64,000 bases of DNA from Caballeronia sp. NK8. Its GTDB lineage: Bacteria > Pseudomonadota > Gammaproteobacteria > Burkholderiales > Burkholderiaceae. Positions 61,849 through 64,000 of the stretch are shown piece after piece (the first letter of the stretch is position 1; each line of letters begins with the position of its first letter). The stretch covers positions 62,001 to 126,000 of the forward strand of contig NZ_AP024322.1 in the NCBI RefSeq assembly GCF_018408855.1. The letters are read 5' to 3'. The notes beneath the pieces were generated by a model. The model was not told the DNA's origin, searched no databases, and was given only the letters and a program-made list of their open reading frames with translations. A program made the translations under genes and the position numbers.

Positions 61849-62415
61849 ATGGCGACGAAAAGCGTGGTCGCGGAAGTCCGCGAAATCACTCTGGCGATCG
61901 AGCTGATCGAGCTCGGCGCGCGCCTGCAGTTGCTCGAAGCGGAAACGAGCCTGTCGCGCGACCGTCTCATCAAGCTCTATAAGGAGCTGAAGGGCGCGTC
62001 GCCGCCGAAGGGCATGCTGCCGTTCTCGACCGACTGGTTCATGACCTGGCAGCCGAACATCCATTCGTCGCTGTTTCACGCGATTTTTCGTTTCGTCGAT
62101 ACGCACGGCGGCGTGAATTCGACGATTCAGAAGATCGTCAAAAGCTACCGTCTTTACCTCGAACATCTCGAGATGCACGGCGACGAACCCGTGCTCTCGC
62201 TCACGCGCGCCTGGACACTCGTGCGCTACTTCGAATCCGGCATGCTGCAGACCAACGCCTGCACGCGCTGCGGGGGGCGCTTCGTCGCGCACGCGTACGA
62301 GCTGCGCGCGGGCTACGTCTGCGGCCTGTGCCAGCCGCCGTCGCGCGCGGGCAAGACCCGCAAGGCGTCGATGCCGCCGGGCGTCACGGCGCACGCGCCG
62401 CGCATCGCGGCCTGA
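61849..62415 (+). CDS. flhC: Flagellar transcriptional activator FlhC
   Basis: A 188-residue DNA-binding partner of FlhD. The zinc-binding cysteines are in CTRCGGRFV and VCGLCQPP near residue 137-163. The N-terminal EVREITLAIELIELGARLQLLEAET helix contacts FlhD. The C-terminal tail is basic. It overlaps nothing and precedes motA by 130 bases including a sigma-28 promoter. Confidence 0.96.
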   Translation: MATKSVVAEVREITLAIELIELGARLQLLEAETSLSRDRLIKLYKELKGASPPKGMLPFSTDWFMTWQPNIHSSLFHAIFRFVDTHGGVNSTIQKIVKSYRLYLEHLEMHGDEPVLSLTRAWTLVRYFESGMLQTNACTRCGGRFVAHAYELRAGYVCGLCQPPSRAGKTRKASMPPGVTAHAPRIAA

Positions 62416-62473
62416 TGCCGCAGCCCTTGCTGCGGCGCGGGGTTTAGCGTTTGCCGCGCCTCTGGATTTGCCC

Positions 62474-62500
62474 CAAAGTTTTTCAGTCGAGTGCCGTAAA
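62474..62500 (+). promoter_or_regulatory. Sigma-28 (FliA) promoter of motAB
   Basis: CAAAGTTT-N11-GCCGTAAA matches the FliA consensus TAAAGTTT-N11-GCCGATAA at all but three positions and lies 46 bases before the motA GTG. Confidence 0.85.
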
Positions 62501-62545
62501 CCACTTAACGGCGGTCTAACCGCACCCACAAGTGAGGACTCGACT

Positions 62546-63406
62546 GTGCTGATTTTCGTAGGATCGCTCGTGACATTGCTGTCCGTGTTCGGCGGTTACG
62601 CGCTCGAAGGCGGCCACCTTGGCGCGCTCATGCAACCTGTCGAAATCTTGATGATCGCGGGCGCGGGCGTCGGAGCGTTCATCCTCGGCAACAACGTCAA
62701 GACCATCAAGGCGACCATCCAGGTGCTTCCGACGCTCTTCAAGGGCGCGAAGTACGACAAGAGCATGTACATGGAGCTGATGGGCCTGCTCTACGTGCTG
62801 CTCGCGAAGGCGCGCAAGGAAGGCACGCTTGCGCTCGAAGCGGATATCGAAGACCCGTCGAAGAGCCCGGTCTTCAGCCAGTACCCCAAGATTCTCGCGG
62901 ATCACCACATCGTCGAATTCCTGACGGATTATCTGCGCCTCATGGTCAGCGGCAACATGAACGCGTTCGAGATCGAAAGCCTCATGGACGAGGAGATCGA
63001 GACGCATCACGTCGAAGGCGAAGCGCCCGCGCACGCGCTCACCAAGGTCGGCGACGCGATGCCCGCGTTCGGTATCGTCGCGGCGGTGATGGGCGTCGTC
63101 CACACGATGGCCTCCGCCGATCAGCCGCCCGCGATTCTCGGCGAGATGATCGCGCAGGCGCTCGTCGGCACTTTCCTCGGCATTCTGCTTTCCTACGGCT
63201 TCATCGGCCCGCTCGCGAACGTCGCGGAACAGCGCGTCGCGGAGCAGACCAAGATGTTCCAGTGCATCAAGGTGACGATCCTCGCGAGCCTGAACGGCTA
63301 CGCGCCCGCTATCGCGGTGGAGTTCGGCCGCAAGGTGCTGTTCTCGACGGAGCGCCCGTCGTTCTCCGAACTGGAAGAACACGTGCGCCGGGTCAAGTCG
63401 AAGTGA
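62546..63406 (+). CDS. motA: Flagellar stator protein MotA
   Basis: A 286-residue inner-membrane stator subunit that, with MotB, forms the proton channel driving the flagellar motor. Four transmembrane helices, the LIFVGSLVTLLSVFGGYALEGG start, MLAKARKEG-like LLAKARKEGTLALE near residue 92, and PAFGIVAAVMGVVHTMA near 173 are conserved. The start is GTG 62546, with GAGG 8 bases upstream. motB follows after 25 bases. Confidence 0.95.
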   Translation: MLIFVGSLVTLLSVFGGYALEGGHLGALMQPVEILMIAGAGVGAFILGNNVKTIKATIQVLPTLFKGAKYDKSMYMELMGLLYVLLAKARKEGTLALEADIEDPSKSPVFSQYPKILADHHIVEFLTDYLRLMVSGNMNAFEIESLMDEEIETHHVEGEAPAHALTKVGDAMPAFGIVAAVMGVVHTMASADQPPAILGEMIAQALVGTFLGILLSYGFIGPLANVAEQRVAEQTKMFQCIKVTILASLNGYAPAIAVEFGRKVLFSTERPSFSELEEHVRRVKSK

Positions 63407-63431
63407 CTTCCTCATCATTCGAGACACAGCG

Positions 63432-64000
63432 ATGAGCACCGAACGCGAACGTCCGATCTTCATCAAGCGCATCGTCGCCGGCAAGAAGGGCCATCACGGC
63501 GGCGCGTGGAAGCTCGCCTATGCGGACTTCATGACCGCGATGATGGCGTTCTTCCTGCTGATGTGGCTGCTTTCGTCGACCTCGCCGGTGCAGCGGCGCG
63601 GCATCGCCGAGTACTTCAACATGCCGCTCAAGGCGGCGATGGTCGGCGGCAAGACCGTCGGCATGGACAACAGCATCCTGACCGGCGGCGGACGCGACAT
63701 CTCCAGCAGCGAAGCGGGCGCGGCGCGCAAGACCAATGGCAGCACGCAGCTCGCGCAACGCGCCTCGTCCGACGCCGACGAAGAATTGCTCAAGGCCGCG
63801 CAAGGCGAGCTGGAACGGCGCGAACAGGTGCGCCTGCACGATCTTCAGGTGAAGCTCATGGCCGCGATCGAGGCCAATCCCACGTTGCGCCAGTTCAGGC
63901 AGCAGATCCGCATCGAATCGACGCAGCAGGGCTTGCGCATCGAGATCGTCGATACCCAGAAGCGCCCGATGTTCGCGCTCTCCAGCGACGCCGTGCAGCC
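63432..64000 (+). CDS. motB: Flagellar motor protein MotB (runs off the window)
   Basis: The frame opens with ATG 63432 and stays open to the edge (about 189 codons), so the gene is incomplete here. The single transmembrane helix with its essential proton-binding Asp is seen as WKLAYADFMTAMMAFFLLMW near residue 26-45. After it come the stator plug-linker and the start of the OmpA-like peptidoglycan-binding domain (which lies mostly beyond the edge). It is the partner of motA, 25 bases upstream. Confidence 0.95.
   Translation, partial: MSTERERPIFIKRIVAGKKGHHGGAWKLAYADFMTAMMAFFLLMWLLSSTSPVQRRGIAEYFNMPLKAAMVGGKTVGMDNSILTGGGRDISSSEAGAARKTNGSTQLAQRASSDADEELLKAAQGELERREQVRLHDLQVKLMAAIEANPTLRQFRQQIRIESTQQGLRIEIVDTQKRPMFALSSDAVQ

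Overview
The window is GC-rich, densely packed proteobacterial DNA. Its gene content (a porin of the type common in Burkholderia, flhDC-motAB, a fused indolepyruvate ferredoxin oxidoreductase, aceK, and bioA-F-D-B order) points to a Burkholderiaceae member, most likely the Caballeronia/Paraburkholderia group. It looks chromosomal. I see no transposase, integrase, rRNA or tRNA. About 60 protein-coding genes are supported; motB runs off the right edge.

Layout. 0-8.3 kb: CPA1 Na+/H+ antiporter, EAL-type c-di-GMP phosphodiesterase, fused IorAB, a GST and two small conserved-type proteins. 8.3-11.6 kb: a LacI-controlled sugar module (LacI, AGE-family mannose isomerase, PfkB kinase) that would turn mannose into fructose-6-phosphate. 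11.7-14.2 kb: an overlapping trio of acyl-CoA-dehydrogenase-like protein, PIG-L deacetylase and NodS-like methyltransferase, pathway unknown. 14.4-20.3 kb: SBF transporter, porin, nitronate monooxygenase, a haloacetate-dehalogenase-like hydrolase and a candidate small RNA. 20.3-28.5 kb: one long minus-strand train starting with bioA-bioF-bioD-bioB and running through ghrA, HMG-CoA lyase, YbaK, a DUF1289-hotdog fusion and an MBL hydrolase, most joined by 4-base stop/start overlaps. 28.7-40.4 kb: secreted hydrolase, SDR-GST-YchJ, a PIN toxin-antitoxin pair with a second decayed copy, thiolase, carbonic anhydrase, aceK, a MerR regulator, an MBL protein and an orphan peptide-type binding protein.

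40.5-42.8 kb: a manganese-type yybP-ykoY riboswitch precedes a Na+/Ca2+-exchanger-family protein. The gap after it holds three degenerate 29-base repeats at an exact 61-base period with two 32-base spacers, which looks like a relic type I-E CRISPR mini-array with no cas genes in the window. A HigBA-type pair follows. 42.9-52.6 kb: fliT, fliD and fliC (with a sigma-28 promoter), preceded on the same strand by a six-gene glycosylation block: SPINDLY-type O-GlcNAc transferase, sugar aminotransferase, acetyltransferase, PhyH dioxygenase, methyltransferase and WbqC. By position this probably makes and attaches a modified amino sugar to flagellin. 52.7-60.9 kb: aldo/keto reductase, rpsU, two tandem paralogous unknown proteins, tag, BadF-type sugar kinase, HAD phosphatase, a small secreted protein, aquaporin Z and a GT4 glycosyltransferase. 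61.2-64 kb: flhDC (with a sigma-28-like site upstream), then motA (sigma-28 promoter) and motB.

Main uncertainties are several start codons, the substrates of the enzymes named only by family, and the regulatory sites called by eye.
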